Source of the DNA: Elmis aenea
Lineage: Eukaryota > Arthropoda > Insecta > Coleoptera > Elmidae
Direction: 5' to 3'
Assembly (NCBI GenBank): GCA_947652605.1
Contig: CANTFG010000087.1
Span: forward strand, 20,516-84,515
Length of the DNA: 64,000 bases
In this document: positions 1-7,411 of the stretch, one piece after another
How the letters are laid out: each line of letters begins with the position of its first letter
How positions within the stretch are numbered: the first letter of the stretch is position 1
Notes under the pieces: model-generated
Database searches by the model: none
What the model was told of the DNA's origin: nothing
The model's input: only the letters and a program-made list of their open reading frames with translations
Program-made: the position numbers and the translations under genes

Positions 1-115
1 CACTTTACCTTGGGGACATTGCGCAGCTGCAGAATAAATAGTGGTGGTGGTGGAAAATGCTTCAGAAAACAATCAGTATTTAACAAGTCTTCTTATAATC
101 CTAACGTATCATAAA

Positions 116-583
116 ATGAGTGTGCCGAACATCAACCATATTTTGGCTGAGGCTTGTAAAGCAGAAGACGAGATCGACCCCAGTTTGATCGATGAAATAC
201 AAATACCTCAACACATAGACTATGAAAATGTATTATCCAGACAGTTATGGGATCAACATTATCAACATAAAGTTATGTTCAGTGATTTCGTTCCGGAAGA
301 GGAGTGTTATACGTTTTATTCATTAAATACTTTTACTCATGAAAAGATTAATTTTGTATGCTCAGACTGTTTTAATGTAGCAAAATACGTCTGGTATAAT
401 ACCGTACCAAACGCATTTTCTAGAATGCATCATTGCCACTCTAACCATGTAGTGTATTGCGATAAATGTTATAACCTTTGCAATGCGTCAACTCAATGTA
501 AATGTGAAAACTTGGAGTTTCACTATAGCATAAGACCGATTAATTTCTCTGCAAACGATTATGTTAATGAGTTAATTGTTTAA
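116..583 (+). CDS. Cys/His-rich small viral protein
   Basis: A 155-residue protein starting at the ATG at 116; an upstream in-frame GTG at 41 is less likely as a start. The C-terminal half is rich in cysteine and histidine (a CSDC pair, then HHCHSNH, CDKC, CNASTQCKC), suggesting a structural zinc-binding fold. The N-terminal half is acidic (EACKAEDEIDPS). It is the only plus-strand gene of the viral block and converges with the minus-strand array; AATAAA-type signals follow the stop. I do not recognise the family. In related elements this position tends to hold early or regulatory proteins, but that is inference only. Confidence 0.6.
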   Translation: MSVPNINHILAEACKAEDEIDPSLIDEIQIPQHIDYENVLSRQLWDQHYQHKVMFSDFVPEEECYTFYSLNTFTHEKINFVCSDCFNVAKYVWYNTVPNAFSRMHHCHSNHVVYCDKCYNLCNASTQCKCENLEFHYSIRPINFSANDYVNELIV

Positions 584-584
584 T

Positions 585-780
585 CTTTATTTTAGCATAA
601 GATCAATGTGCAATTATTATGTTTAACCTTTATTTTAATAAATATATGTTTACACAAATTCAATTGCATTTTTTTTTTTTTATCCCAAAAATTGTAACTC
701 TAAATAAATAAAACAAATCAGTTTATTTTTCATAAAAAAATTTATTACAATAAAATTGTATTACAATAAAAAAAAAATTA
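585..780. terminator. Convergent polyadenylation region
   Basis: A 196 bp AT-rich gap between the convergent plus-strand Cys-rich gene and the minus-strand array. It contains AATAAA-type hexamers on the plus strand (around 637 and 700) and their complements TTTATT on the other strand (around 720-745), as expected where two oppositely directed transcripts end. No ORF or hairpin stands out. Confidence 0.45.
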
Positions 781-1833
781 TCAGTGTATAATATTTTCTT
801 CTCGCAATTCTTCGATTATTGAAAGTATTTCGTTTTCATGATTGTTATTACCGGCTATTTTCGAAGCCCATAATAAACGCAAACGATTGATAAGTTCAGC
901 GGGTTTGTTCCAGTAGACGTACTCCAAAGGTCCATCAATGTATGTCTTTTTAGAAGAAGAAGAAATTCCTTCACCACCCCAGGTCTGCAATCGTTTTGCT
1001 CTAGTTTCATAAGGTGTTGTTCTTTTCGATGTCGACGTTTTCGGCGTTTCGTCAAGTAGTGGTTTTATAACAAATGAATATTTATAACCTCTATTGCTTT
1101 TTACCCGACTGTTGGGAAGAAAACCATGTTTATGCAAATTAGTTTGATCCATTATTTGCTTATAGATCTTCTTATCGCGTTCTTTAACCAGACGGTATGA
1201 GGGTTTATCCATGAAAAGTAATTCGTAAAGGCCCTGTGTGCCTTTGTGTAAAACATTATTAATTTTTATGTCAGCACCGATAATTTGGATGGGTGTGCTA
1301 CCTATTGACCATGAATCTGTCCCCTGATCATAATGAACTCCATAGGTATAGTCAATTTCTTTTTTATCATCTTTAATTAATTTTTCTAAATACTGACGAG
1401 GTAGTGGATCATATTGCTCGAGAAATATGTTCAAGACATCCTCGCTACTTCCTAACGTATCACGAAATACATTCTCTTCACCTTCATCACGAAATACTTC
1501 ATCATCGTCATCATGAGGAGGTGATGATTCAGCAATGAGATCAGTTGTTGTTAGGAATTTGGGTGTAGCTTGTTGTTGTTGTACTGATGTATCGTTAGTT
1601 TTAAAACTATGTTTAAATGGTGATGAATTGCTTTTTTCTAGTTTGATTTCACGTTTTATATCTGTCTTGGCTTGTTTTATAATTTCCTTCAGAGGTTCCG
1701 TTATCGGTTTATACGTTTGCTCACGTTTAAATGTTTCCTCAGCCTGCCCTAATTTTAAATCTCTGTATTTCTTTCTTACAGCTTTGCTCGTCTTAATTAA
1801 TTCACTTTTTAGTTTTTCATCTTCTTTGTTCAT
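781..1833 (-). CDS. DUF8207-like protein of Polinton-type elements
   Basis: A 350-residue protein from the ATG at 1833; an in-frame GTG nine bases upstream lengthens it by three residues but is a poorer start. The N-terminal third is lysine-rich and helical (KLKSELIKTSKAVRKKYRDL), followed by a low-complexity acidic stretch (SSPPHDDDDEVFRDEGEE) and a folded C-terminal part with YGVHYDQGTDSWSIGS, GTQGLYELLFM and YVYWNKPAELINRLRLL. That C-terminal pattern recalls proteins annotated DUF8207 in invertebrate Polinton-like elements; the assignment is from memory and unverified. Function is unknown; position next to the ATPase and capsid genes suggests a virion or assembly role. A candidate promoter motif lies just upstream. 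Confidence 0.6.
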   Translation of the reverse strand: MNKEDEKLKSELIKTSKAVRKKYRDLKLGQAEETFKREQTYKPITEPLKEIIKQAKTDIKREIKLEKSNSSPFKHSFKTNDTSVQQQQATPKFLTTTDLIAESSPPHDDDDEVFRDEGEENVFRDTLGSSEDVLNIFLEQYDPLPRQYLEKLIKDDKKEIDYTYGVHYDQGTDSWSIGSTPIQIIGADIKINNVLHKGTQGLYELLFMDKPSYRLVKERDKKIYKQIMDQTNLHKHGFLPNSRVKSNRGYKYSFVIKPLLDETPKTSTSKRTTPYETRAKRLQTWGGEGISSSSKKTYIDGPLEYVYWNKPAELINRLRLLWASKIAGNNNHENEILSIIEELREENIIH

Positions 1834-1849
1834 GTTGTACACTTAACAA

Positions 1850-1877
1850 CGAACACAAACATACTGATATTTGTATG
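1850..1877 (-). promoter_or_regulatory. Candidate promoter motif upstream of the DUF8207-like gene
   Basis: Read on the minus strand this is ACAAATATCAGTATGTTTGT followed by GTTCGTT, ending about 17 bases before the ATG at 1833. The same block with two changes lies at the same place before the next gene (2278-2302). The core contains TCAGT, which matches the arthropod initiator consensus. Promoter function is inferred from conservation and position. Confidence 0.45.
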
Positions 1878-1913
1878 TTAAACTAAGCAATTAATATATT
1901 AATCGCAGGTATT

Positions 1914-2246
1914 TTACTTAGGCACTATTTTAATAGCATCGCTATAAATTTTTTGAAGTGTATCTGCAGGCACCAACTTGATAATATCTGCATACAATTT
2001 TTGCACATTATCGATTAAATAAGTGAGGCTGTTAACCTTTTTTTCAAAATCTTCCATAAATTTCAGACGATCTGTGTGGACTTTTGCCTCGTAATCCTTT
2101 AAAGCAGTAAAAAACTTGGTACTAAATTCATTATTAACTCTGCTTAAATGGCTGAAAATTTCTATTCGTTCTGCATCACTTAAATCTAACCGACCACTTT
2201 TTAATTCTTTATTCGAACGTCGTCCAAACTTGTCGATACCAAACAT
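1914..2246 (-). CDS. Small coiled-coil protein with DKFGR N-terminal tag
   Basis: A 110-residue protein from the ATG at 2246. It begins MFGIDKFGRRSNKELK; the DKFGR-x-S element is also found at the start of the 99-residue fibre-like protein at 3012-3311. The remainder is predominantly helical with heptad-like spacing (ERIEIFSHLSRVNNEF, KFMEDFEKKVNSLTYLIDNVQ) and ends in two similar segments, ADIIKLVPAD and SDAIKIVPK. No enzymatic motif. The shared tag suggests both proteins dock on the same partner, possibly at the capsid vertex; this is inference. It is separated by about 70 bp from the ATPase gene. Confidence 0.6.
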   Translation of the reverse strand: MFGIDKFGRRSNKELKSGRLDLSDAERIEIFSHLSRVNNEFSTKFFTALKDYEAKVHTDRLKFMEDFEKKVNSLTYLIDNVQKLYADIIKLVPADTLQKIYSDAIKIVPK

Positions 2247-2277
2247 TTTTTTTTTTTTTCCTTATACGTGTGGTATA

Positions 2278-2302
2278 CTTAACGAATACAAACATACTAA
2301 TA
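2278..2302 (-). promoter_or_regulatory. Candidate promoter motif upstream of the coiled-coil gene
   Basis: On the minus strand ACAAATATTAGTATGTTTGT precedes ATTCGTTAAG and the ATG at 2246 by roughly 30-50 bases. It differs from the motif at 1850-1877 at only a couple of positions. A TATTAGT core also occurs 5' of the penton-like gene (6868-6882) and of the fibre-like gene (3340-3350). Confidence 0.45.
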
Positions 2303-2316
2303 TTTGTTTATTAACC

Positions 2317-3009
2317 TTACAAATGTATATAGCAATCAAAATTCTTACGGTAGCGACCGTTTTTCAAATCACTATCTTTATCTATAACTAACACGCCATA
2401 TTTATCATCCTTCCAGCAAGCGTTGCAAATATTTTTGAATTGTTCAAACGTCATATCGGTATTTACATGATCGTTGTATACATGTAGTAAATTTGTATAA
2501 TCCTGTTGAAAGAGTACAATTAAATTGGCATTATCACGAATTAATTGTTTTGGTATTTTGGAATATGTTTGACAAAGATAAAAACAGTCGATATTGTTGT
2601 GTCGACCCATACAAAAGTATTCGCGAATTCTATTTTGTTTGTCACAAATTATGTCATCAAAAATAAATATTGAATTACGTTTAGCCTCTCTCGGATCACA
2701 AATACTTTCGTTATCTGTAAATGTGTAATAACCTATTTCTTTTACAAGTTCGAGAGTGTGTTTTAAGAATAGATATTTTGGTTGATTTAAAAATTTTGAA
2801 TATACATACACGTTTTCGTATCGTAGACCATTCGGATCGGTAAGCAAGCTTATCAAGATATTTGTTTTACCGCAGTTGGATGGTCCGCACACTATACAAC
2901 GAATAGATGAAGGTAACAGCGAGCCATGTCTATGTTTATAATTTACAACTTTTATTGTCTCGTCGAAATTGTTTATCGGTAACGTTGATTGTTGCTTTAC
3001 TAACCGCAT
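2317..3009 (-). CDS. FtsK/HerA-type genome packaging ATPase
   Basis: A 230-residue P-loop NTPase. Walker A is GPSNCGKT at residues 42-49, Walker B is IFIFDD at about 114-119, and a polar sensor follows at CQTYSKIP (about 146-153). This architecture and length fit the A32-like packaging ATPases of Polintons, adintoviruses and virophages, which power insertion of the genome into the preformed capsid. The ATG at 3009 lies 2 bp from the stop of the fibre-like gene, so the two are probably co-expressed. All motifs are intact. The protein could only be confused with a cellular P-loop ATPase, which the viral neighbourhood makes unlikely. Confidence 0.8.
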   Translation of the reverse strand: MRLVKQQSTLPINNFDETIKVVNYKHRHGSLLPSSIRCIVCGPSNCGKTNILISLLTDPNGLRYENVYVYSKFLNQPKYLFLKHTLELVKEIGYYTFTDNESICDPREAKRNSIFIFDDIICDKQNRIREYFCMGRHNNIDCFYLCQTYSKIPKQLIRDNANLIVLFQQDYTNLLHVYNDHVNTDMTFEQFKNICNACWKDDKYGVLVIDKDSDLKNGRYRKNFDCYIHL

Positions 3010-3011
3010 CC

Positions 3012-3311
3012 TTACACTTTTTCTTCCAATTTTTTTAATTTTGCTTCTATATTTCGTACTTTAATGGTTAAACTCTCAAGTTCCGACTGCACATATTGTT
3101 TGTTTGCAACATCTTTTAGCAAGATGCCATCAACATACGCTTTAGTGGATGCATCTTGTACTTCAGTGGGATTCTTAACATTACACAGTCTTTTGTTTTC
3201 AATATTAAAATCGCCCGATTGTGTTAAAGTAAATCCTTGTCCAGGTATTCCACGTAAAAGTTTCGTTGTGGTCGCTTTCGAGCTGTGTCTTCCGAACTTG
3301 TCAACACTCAT
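3012..3311 (-). CDS. Fibre-like virion protein with DKFGR tag
   Basis: A 99-residue protein beginning MSVDKFGRHSSK. The middle contains NVKNPTEVQDASTKAYVDG (about residues 44-62), which closely resembles the repeat-like segment found in many phage tail fibre and collar proteins. Residues 70-99 form a coiled coil (ESLTIKVRNIEAKLKKLEEKV) suited to trimerisation. The combination of a short N-terminal docking tag, a beta-rich shaft segment and a coiled coil suggests a trimeric fibre or spike, but there is no recognisable receptor-binding head. The upstream gap 3312-3403 holds a TATTAGT-like core and an AT-rich leader. Confidence 0.55.
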   Translation of the reverse strand: MSVDKFGRHSSKATTTKLLRGIPGQGFTLTQSGDFNIENKRLCNVKNPTEVQDASTKAYVDGILLKDVANKQYVQSELESLTIKVRNIEAKLKKLEEKV

Positions 3312-3403
3312 TGTGAAATTGACTGTTGCCTAACTAAAAACTTAACTAATATAAAAACAAAATTCATTAAAAGCATTTATTAATTATTAATACATTTCAA
3401 AAT

Positions 3404-4315
3404 TTATTGCACAACGTTCTTTTTGTCAATCCAGGAGCGTTCATCAAGTCCAAGCCATTTCACGTACAACCTATTTCCTTTTCGACGCAATACTTTTTCA
3501 ATTAAATAAATGTCGGGGTTCAAAGTTTTTTGTAATTCGTACTCGTAAAATCCGCCTTCAATAGGACGTCCTTGCATATCTTCCAATTTATATGTTACCG
3601 GGTTGGTTAATTGAACATTGATAATTTTAAATAACTCTGTTGACCAAGATGGTGTGTAACCTTTATCAAAAATACTTTTATACTTACTTATCCTAACAAC
3701 ATCATTTATTTTATAACGATTTTTAACTGCCATTTTCAAATTACTATAAACCTTTAATTTTGTATCGGTGTGAAGAACATCAACCGGTTTCATGTTAGTA
3801 GTACTATGTTTACGATTATTGTAATTTTTTATGACTTCATCTAAAATATCAATCCATTTATAAGTACCACGCAAACTGAAGTGTTTATATAAATCATTCT
3901 TAATTGTTCTAATTGCACGTTCTGCAATTGCTGCTTTCTTAACACTATAAGTTGAATAATGATTAATATTGTATTTTTCCATAAGTAGTGCAAAAGATCG
4001 ATTGTAAAATTCTGTACCGTTATCGGTTTGTAAGTTTTTTGGAATATTACTACCTTTCTTAAATATTTCATTTTCAAACGTTTGAGCTACCTCTTTGGCA
4101 TTTTTTGATTTCAACGGACGAGCCCAAATATATTTTGAATAACAATCTATGACTAACACCATATACTTGTATCCCTTATTTTCTCTGGCATACAATCCGA
4201 ATTCTGCCAAATCAGCTTGATACAAATCTTTTAATTTTTTGATAATAGTTCGGCGTCGTGGAAAGTTTTTACGAGCTGGCTTATGCAATTCATCAACAAC
4301 TTGTTGTTTCGTCAT
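3404..4315 (-). CDS. Retrovirus-type integrase with C-terminal chromodomain
   Basis: A 303-residue DDE/RNase H-fold integrase of the Polinton/adintovirus type. The triad is Asp35 (QADLAEF), Asp98 (LQTDNGTEF) and Glu132 (AIAERAIR), spacing D-62-D-33-E. Beyond the core, residues about 200-260 form an SH3-like region (VVRISKYKSIFDKGYTPSW), and residues about 270-303 look like a chromodomain (IEKVLRRKGNRLYVKWLG, then SWIDKKNVV). The usual HHCC zinc domain is absent, as is typical of this group. It would insert viral DNA ends into chromatin. The start codon at 4315 is 3 bp beyond the stop of the upstream gene. All catalytic residues are present. Confidence 0.85.
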   Translation of the reverse strand: MTKQQVVDELHKPARKNFPRRRTIIKKLKDLYQADLAEFGLYARENKGYKYMVLVIDCYSKYIWARPLKSKNAKEVAQTFENEIFKKGSNIPKNLQTDNGTEFYNRSFALLMEKYNINHYSTYSVKKAAIAERAIRTIKNDLYKHFSLRGTYKWIDILDEVIKNYNNRKHSTTNMKPVDVLHTDTKLKVYSNLKMAVKNRYKINDVVRISKYKSIFDKGYTPSWSTELFKIINVQLTNPVTYKLEDMQGRPIEGGFYEYELQKTLNPDIYLIEKVLRRKGNRLYVKWLGLDERSWIDKKNVVQ

Positions 4316-4318
4316 TTT

Positions 4319-4807
4319 TTAATTATGCAGTTTACACCGGAATGGATGAATTATGTAATCGTAAATTAACTTTACATTTTCTACAGCACACACGCCACTC
4401 TTATGATAATAACACTTGGCATTCCAATGCGCGCTATTTAAGCGCGGTATATTTTTCAAATTAACAATTTGTTCCAAATCTTTCACGATTACATCGCCGT
4501 AAAAATATTTTCGAAGAAAATCACATTTTATTTGACCTTTACAATATATTACAGCAGCATACTTTTTAATATCGCTAAGTATATGTGGTATTCGTGATAA
4601 TTCTACGTCACCATCGGTCCACTTTAATTTATGATGATTTTTGATTAGCCAATTCGCTTGACGTTGAAGAGAAGTTGACAAACATTTGAATGGAAATGGC
4701 TCTTTAAATACGTAGTGTGCGATTCGTTCACCATCCCATATTGCTATCTCCTTTGGCACAAACTCTGGTGTTTTAAATCCTTGCACATCTATTACAATAC
4801 AGCTCAT
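4319..4807 (-). CDS. Possible exonuclease/Maelstrom-fold protein
   Basis: A 162-residue protein starting MSCIVIDVQGF. A beta strand with an aspartate at the N-terminus, RQANWLIKNHH in the middle and a late cysteine/histidine cluster (CYYHKSGVCAVENV) recall the DnaQ-like exonuclease fold and especially its Maelstrom branch with Cys/His ligands. The full set of acidic catalytic residues is not evident, so nuclease activity is doubtful. The ATG overlaps the stop of the capsid gene in the four-base ATGA at 4804-4807, an arrangement that allows termination-reinitiation. Family and role are inferred; otherwise a hypothetical viral protein. Confidence 0.45.
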   Translation of the reverse strand: MSCIVIDVQGFKTPEFVPKEIAIWDGERIAHYVFKEPFPFKCLSTSLQRQANWLIKNHHKLKWTDGDVELSRIPHILSDIKKYAAVIYCKGQIKCDFLRKYFYGDVIVKDLEQIVNLKNIPRLNSAHWNAKCYYHKSGVCAVENVKLIYDYIIHPFRCKLHN

Positions 4808-6012
4808 AATTTACGAACATCTCCATTCAATGGTCTATACTGGACTAAACAATCATGGAGAATAAGAGCATAAGCTGTGGTGTCTGATGTAAATACTTGT
4901 GTCGCTTCAAATTCCAAACGGATGTCAACTGTAGACGATTTAAGAGATTCGTTTTGTTTTGAGCAATCAAGAACATAGACAATAGAATCATGAAATTCTG
5001 TATACGTTAATAACGGTTGATTAGGACGATTATAATAACTCTTTTGAAAGTTAGCATAACTTTGATATGCTAACGCATAGCGATTTTTTTCAATATCCAA
5101 ATTCCATTGTTCGTATGGGTATACATCATGTAAATGTAATTTTATATTAGACAAAAAATTATGATCAAAAAGGCTGGAATCAAGCTTTTTATTGTATTTA
5201 CGATTTTTCTGGAATGCAAAAATTACGTAACGTGGTTTTTCTAAATGTCTCGAAGTTTTGACCGGCCAAACGTCTGCTTGAGCTTGACGCAAGGATGGCA
5301 GTTCATAAAGATCCCATTTGCGAAAAGCGATATTGATAGGAACATTTTTATTCAACTGTTTTAATAAATCCAATTTTGCTTCTTCGTTTAACTTAATATG
5401 AGGTACTTTCCATTGAACTTTAAGCAAGTCTAACGTAACGCTATTATTGGTGGACTGATAACAATTTTCATCACTCTTAGATCGAATCAATATCAATTCC
5501 AAACTGGTATTAATAAAAACCTTTTTATAATCCTCGGCTGATCCTAATAAATGTTTTAACGGTATGCAGGCACTGAAATTATCAGTAAGATTAGCACTTT
5601 TTTCATTTTTGAAACCCAAAAACCATCCAGCAGACTGAAGAGCTCTACTTTCAAAATCGTTGTAAGATACGAGTCCTTTTAAGGTACTAGTAATGCCCGG
5701 TTGTTTCGTAGAGTCTATTTCTTGACCGTTCAATTCTAACCTAACTTCTTCGAAAAGAAAAGCTAAGGAGTTATTCGTTAACTTATATTCGTTCTTAGTA
5801 TCAGGATCTGTTTTAGTAGCCACACCTTCAATGTATAAAAAACTATCGCAAACGGCTGACAATAAGTCCTGTCGTTGTATGCGTATACGAATTTCATCTG
5901 TATTGGCAAACTTCGTAGATCCATACGGTTGATATGTATGAATTTCTTCACTCGAAATTAATTCATCAAACACAACACCGTCAAAAACATTTAATTTTTC
6001 AAACGACGCCAT
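4804..6012 (-). CDS. Probable major capsid protein (double jelly-roll type)
   Basis: A 402-residue, beta-rich protein without enzymatic motifs. Its N-terminus (YQPYGSTKFANTDEIRIRIQ, then LYIEGV) resembles a widespread insect protein family occurring next to Polinton-type integrases and ATPases, and it is the largest protein of the virion block. In gene order it sits between the penton-like gene and the exonuclease-like gene, as the major capsid protein does in related elements. Length is at the short end for double jelly-roll capsid proteins. The fold cannot be proven by eye; structure prediction would decide. No internal damage is seen. Confidence 0.6.
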   Translation of the reverse strand: MASFEKLNVFDGVVFDELISSEEIHTYQPYGSTKFANTDEIRIRIQRQDLLSAVCDSFLYIEGVATKTDPDTKNEYKLTNNSLAFLFEEVRLELNGQEIDSTKQPGITSTLKGLVSYNDFESRALQSAGWFLGFKNEKSANLTDNFSACIPLKHLLGSAEDYKKVFINTSLELILIRSKSDENCYQSTNNSVTLDLLKVQWKVPHIKLNEEAKLDLLKQLNKNVPINIAFRKWDLYELPSLRQAQADVWPVKTSRHLEKPRYVIFAFQKNRKYNKKLDSSLFDHNFLSNIKLHLHDVYPYEQWNLDIEKNRYALAYQSYANFQKSYYNRPNQPLLTYTEFHDSIVYVLDCSKQNESLKSSTVDIRLEFEATQVFTSDTTAYALILHDCLVQYRPLNGDVRKL

Positions 6013-6146
6013 TGATGTTTTCTAACACGAAGTCCGATAGACTGTAAGAATTGTAAATCACCACGTGTTAACGGGTTCACGGACTGTGATTTAATAGATT
6101 TATTTTGATCTGGTAATCTTCTTTTATTACTAAAATCTATCCCCAT
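5991..6146 (-). CDS. 51-residue basic protein overlapping capsid and penton genes
   Basis: A small ORF from the ATG at 6146 to a TAA at 5991-5993, beginning MGIDFSNKRRLPDQ and ending basic (GLRVRKHQWRRLKN). It overlaps the stop of the penton-like gene by 17 bases and the start of the capsid gene by 22 bases, filling the only gap between them. The opening MGID-x-x-x-x-R-R is reminiscent of the GIDKFGRR start of the 110-residue protein. Its basic character would suit a core or cement peptide. Coding status rests on position, overlap pattern and the N-terminal similarity. Confidence 0.5.
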   Translation of the reverse strand: MGIDFSNKRRLPDQNKSIKSQSVNPLTRGDLQFLQSIGLRVRKHQWRRLKN

Positions 6147-6849
6147 TTGTAAGTTGTTTCAATTCTAGTCTTACTGTGATTTTTTCGTTGCCAAAATCTA
6201 CCAAATCACCGTCCTGGTCCACTATTGTTAAAGTAATATTATTTATACTTTTTGTTATAACTGGTAAATATATAATATTTGCGGGTTCCTTAGTTAATCT
6301 GTAACCTGGTTCAACGTTCACATCAAATTCAAAAACTGTATGCGATAAATCGTTATTATAATAAGCACCACTTGTGATGTTACACTCAATTCTAATATTT
6401 ATTATCTTCACAATTTCCACAGGTTTGTCAGACGAATGTAATTTATTCGGTTCCAATGATTTGGAAAATCCTAACAATTGTCCAATTGATTTTTTAGCAC
6501 TAAAATCAAGAGTGTATTTACTCTGAATTTCACACTTTAAGGTATTGTTATTCGGCCGAAGAGAAATATTATCGGCTCCAAGTTTATTCTGAATATAATT
6601 ATTTATTTCTGTAACTTCGTAAGCTCCGTGTGGTATTGAAATCGTTTGCGGCTTTTCTTCTGTTTTTTTAGGTTTTTCAATATAATACGCTAATGTGTTA
6701 TTTTTTTCGTTAACATTCGTTATAGAATTATATGTATAGAAGCCAACCAAACCAAGCCCATAGGAAAAATTCGGATCTAATTCTATCGGCGGAAAGTATG
6801 TGCTACTGAGAACGTTACTATTACCTGTTAAGGTGAATGTTCGAAACAT
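6130..6849 (-). CDS. Penton/minor capsid-like protein
   Basis: A 239-residue beta-rich protein beginning MFRTFTLTGNSNVLSSTYF. Alternating hydrophobic strands and the segment YEVTEINNYIQNKLG resemble the single jelly-roll minor capsid (penton) proteins of Polinton-like viruses and related insect ORFs. It is adjacent to the capsid gene, as expected. No catalytic motif. A TATTAGT core lies about 25-30 bases upstream of the ATG at 6849. The protein would be the natural docking partner for the tagged fibre-like proteins, but this is inference. Confidence 0.55.
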   Translation of the reverse strand: MFRTFTLTGNSNVLSSTYFPPIELDPNFSYGLGLVGFYTYNSITNVNEKNNTLAYYIEKPKKTEEKPQTISIPHGAYEVTEINNYIQNKLGADNISLRPNNNTLKCEIQSKYTLDFSAKKSIGQLLGFSKSLEPNKLHSSDKPVEIVKIINIRIECNITSGAYYNNDLSHTVFEFDVNVEPGYRLTKEPANIIYLPVITKSINNITLTIVDQDGDLVDFGNEKITVRLELKQLTNGDRF

Positions 6850-6880
6850 TACTAGCTATTTTTGCACGAATCACTAATAC

Positions 6881-7030
6881 TTATTTGTTAACAAGTTTGA
6901 GGGAGTCGAACACTTTTATTAAACTTCTCACTTGTTCGTAATCACGAACTTGTTGTTGTAAATGTTTTATATTTCTTAATAAACAGTCAAGTCTTGTTCT
7001 CAGTTCTTCATTTTTCTGCTCAGCATTCAT
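6881..7030 (-). CDS. 49-residue coiled-coil protein
   Basis: A short ORF from the ATG at 7030 to TAA at 6881, almost entirely predicted coiled coil (NEELRTRLDCLLRNIKHLQQ, then VRDYEQVRSLIKV). It lies in the array between the protease and the penton-like gene with 22 and 31 bp gaps, in the same orientation. Such gaps are otherwise not left empty in this genome, which supports coding status. No family recognised. Confidence 0.5.
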   Translation of the reverse strand: MNAEQKNEELRTRLDCLLRNIKHLQQQVRDYEQVRSLIKVFDSLKLVNK

Positions 7031-7052
7031 TGTACAACTAAAATATTTATGT

Positions 7053-7409
7053 TTATACAGCGGTATTATATAGAAATTTTAGACATAAATGTCCGCAATT
7101 ATAAGAATTATATTTTTGATGTCTTTCGTAATTGTATACGATTTTACTACCTCGAAAATAATCTACAACTTCTTTAGGCGGTCTTAAATTACCGAAACTA
7201 TCAAAATAGTCAACATTCGAATTTCGTTTTCTATATGCAACCCAATGTGTACCGGGACCACTGTCATCATCTAAATTGACTATTGCACTTTCATTTTTAT
7301 ACGCTTTATTGGGAAGCTTATTTTTCATGAAGACACCGCGAAAGTAAGGTGCATTTTTTGCATATATCAACAAATCTGCATCGGTAAGCGCTCTACGAGG
7401 TAGTTGCAT
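7053..7409 (-). CDS. Adenain-type cysteine protease
   Basis: A 118-residue protease of the adenovirus protease/Ulp1-like clan. The catalytic residues are visible in order: His55 (GTHWVAY), Asp70 (DYFDSFG) and Cys105 (SYNCGHLC), with Gln98 as a possible oxyanion residue. In adenoviruses and Polinton-like viruses this enzyme matures capsid precursor proteins. It is shorter than adenovirus adenain (about 200 residues) but typical for compact relatives. The start at 7409 is 2 bp from the stop of the PLA2 gene, so co-expression is likely. All catalytic residues are intact. Confidence 0.8.
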   Translation of the reverse strand: MQLPRRALTDADLLIYAKNAPYFRGVFMKNKLPNKAYKNESAIVNLDDDSGPGTHWVAYRKRNSNVDYFDSFGNLRPPKEVVDYFRGSKIVYNYERHQKYNSYNCGHLCLKFLYNTAV

Positions 7410-7411
7410 AC

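Noticed and set aside
1535..1846. 103-codon plus-strand frame
   Set aside because: Mirror of the minus-strand DUF8207-like gene; low-complexity Cys/Leu translation without similarity.
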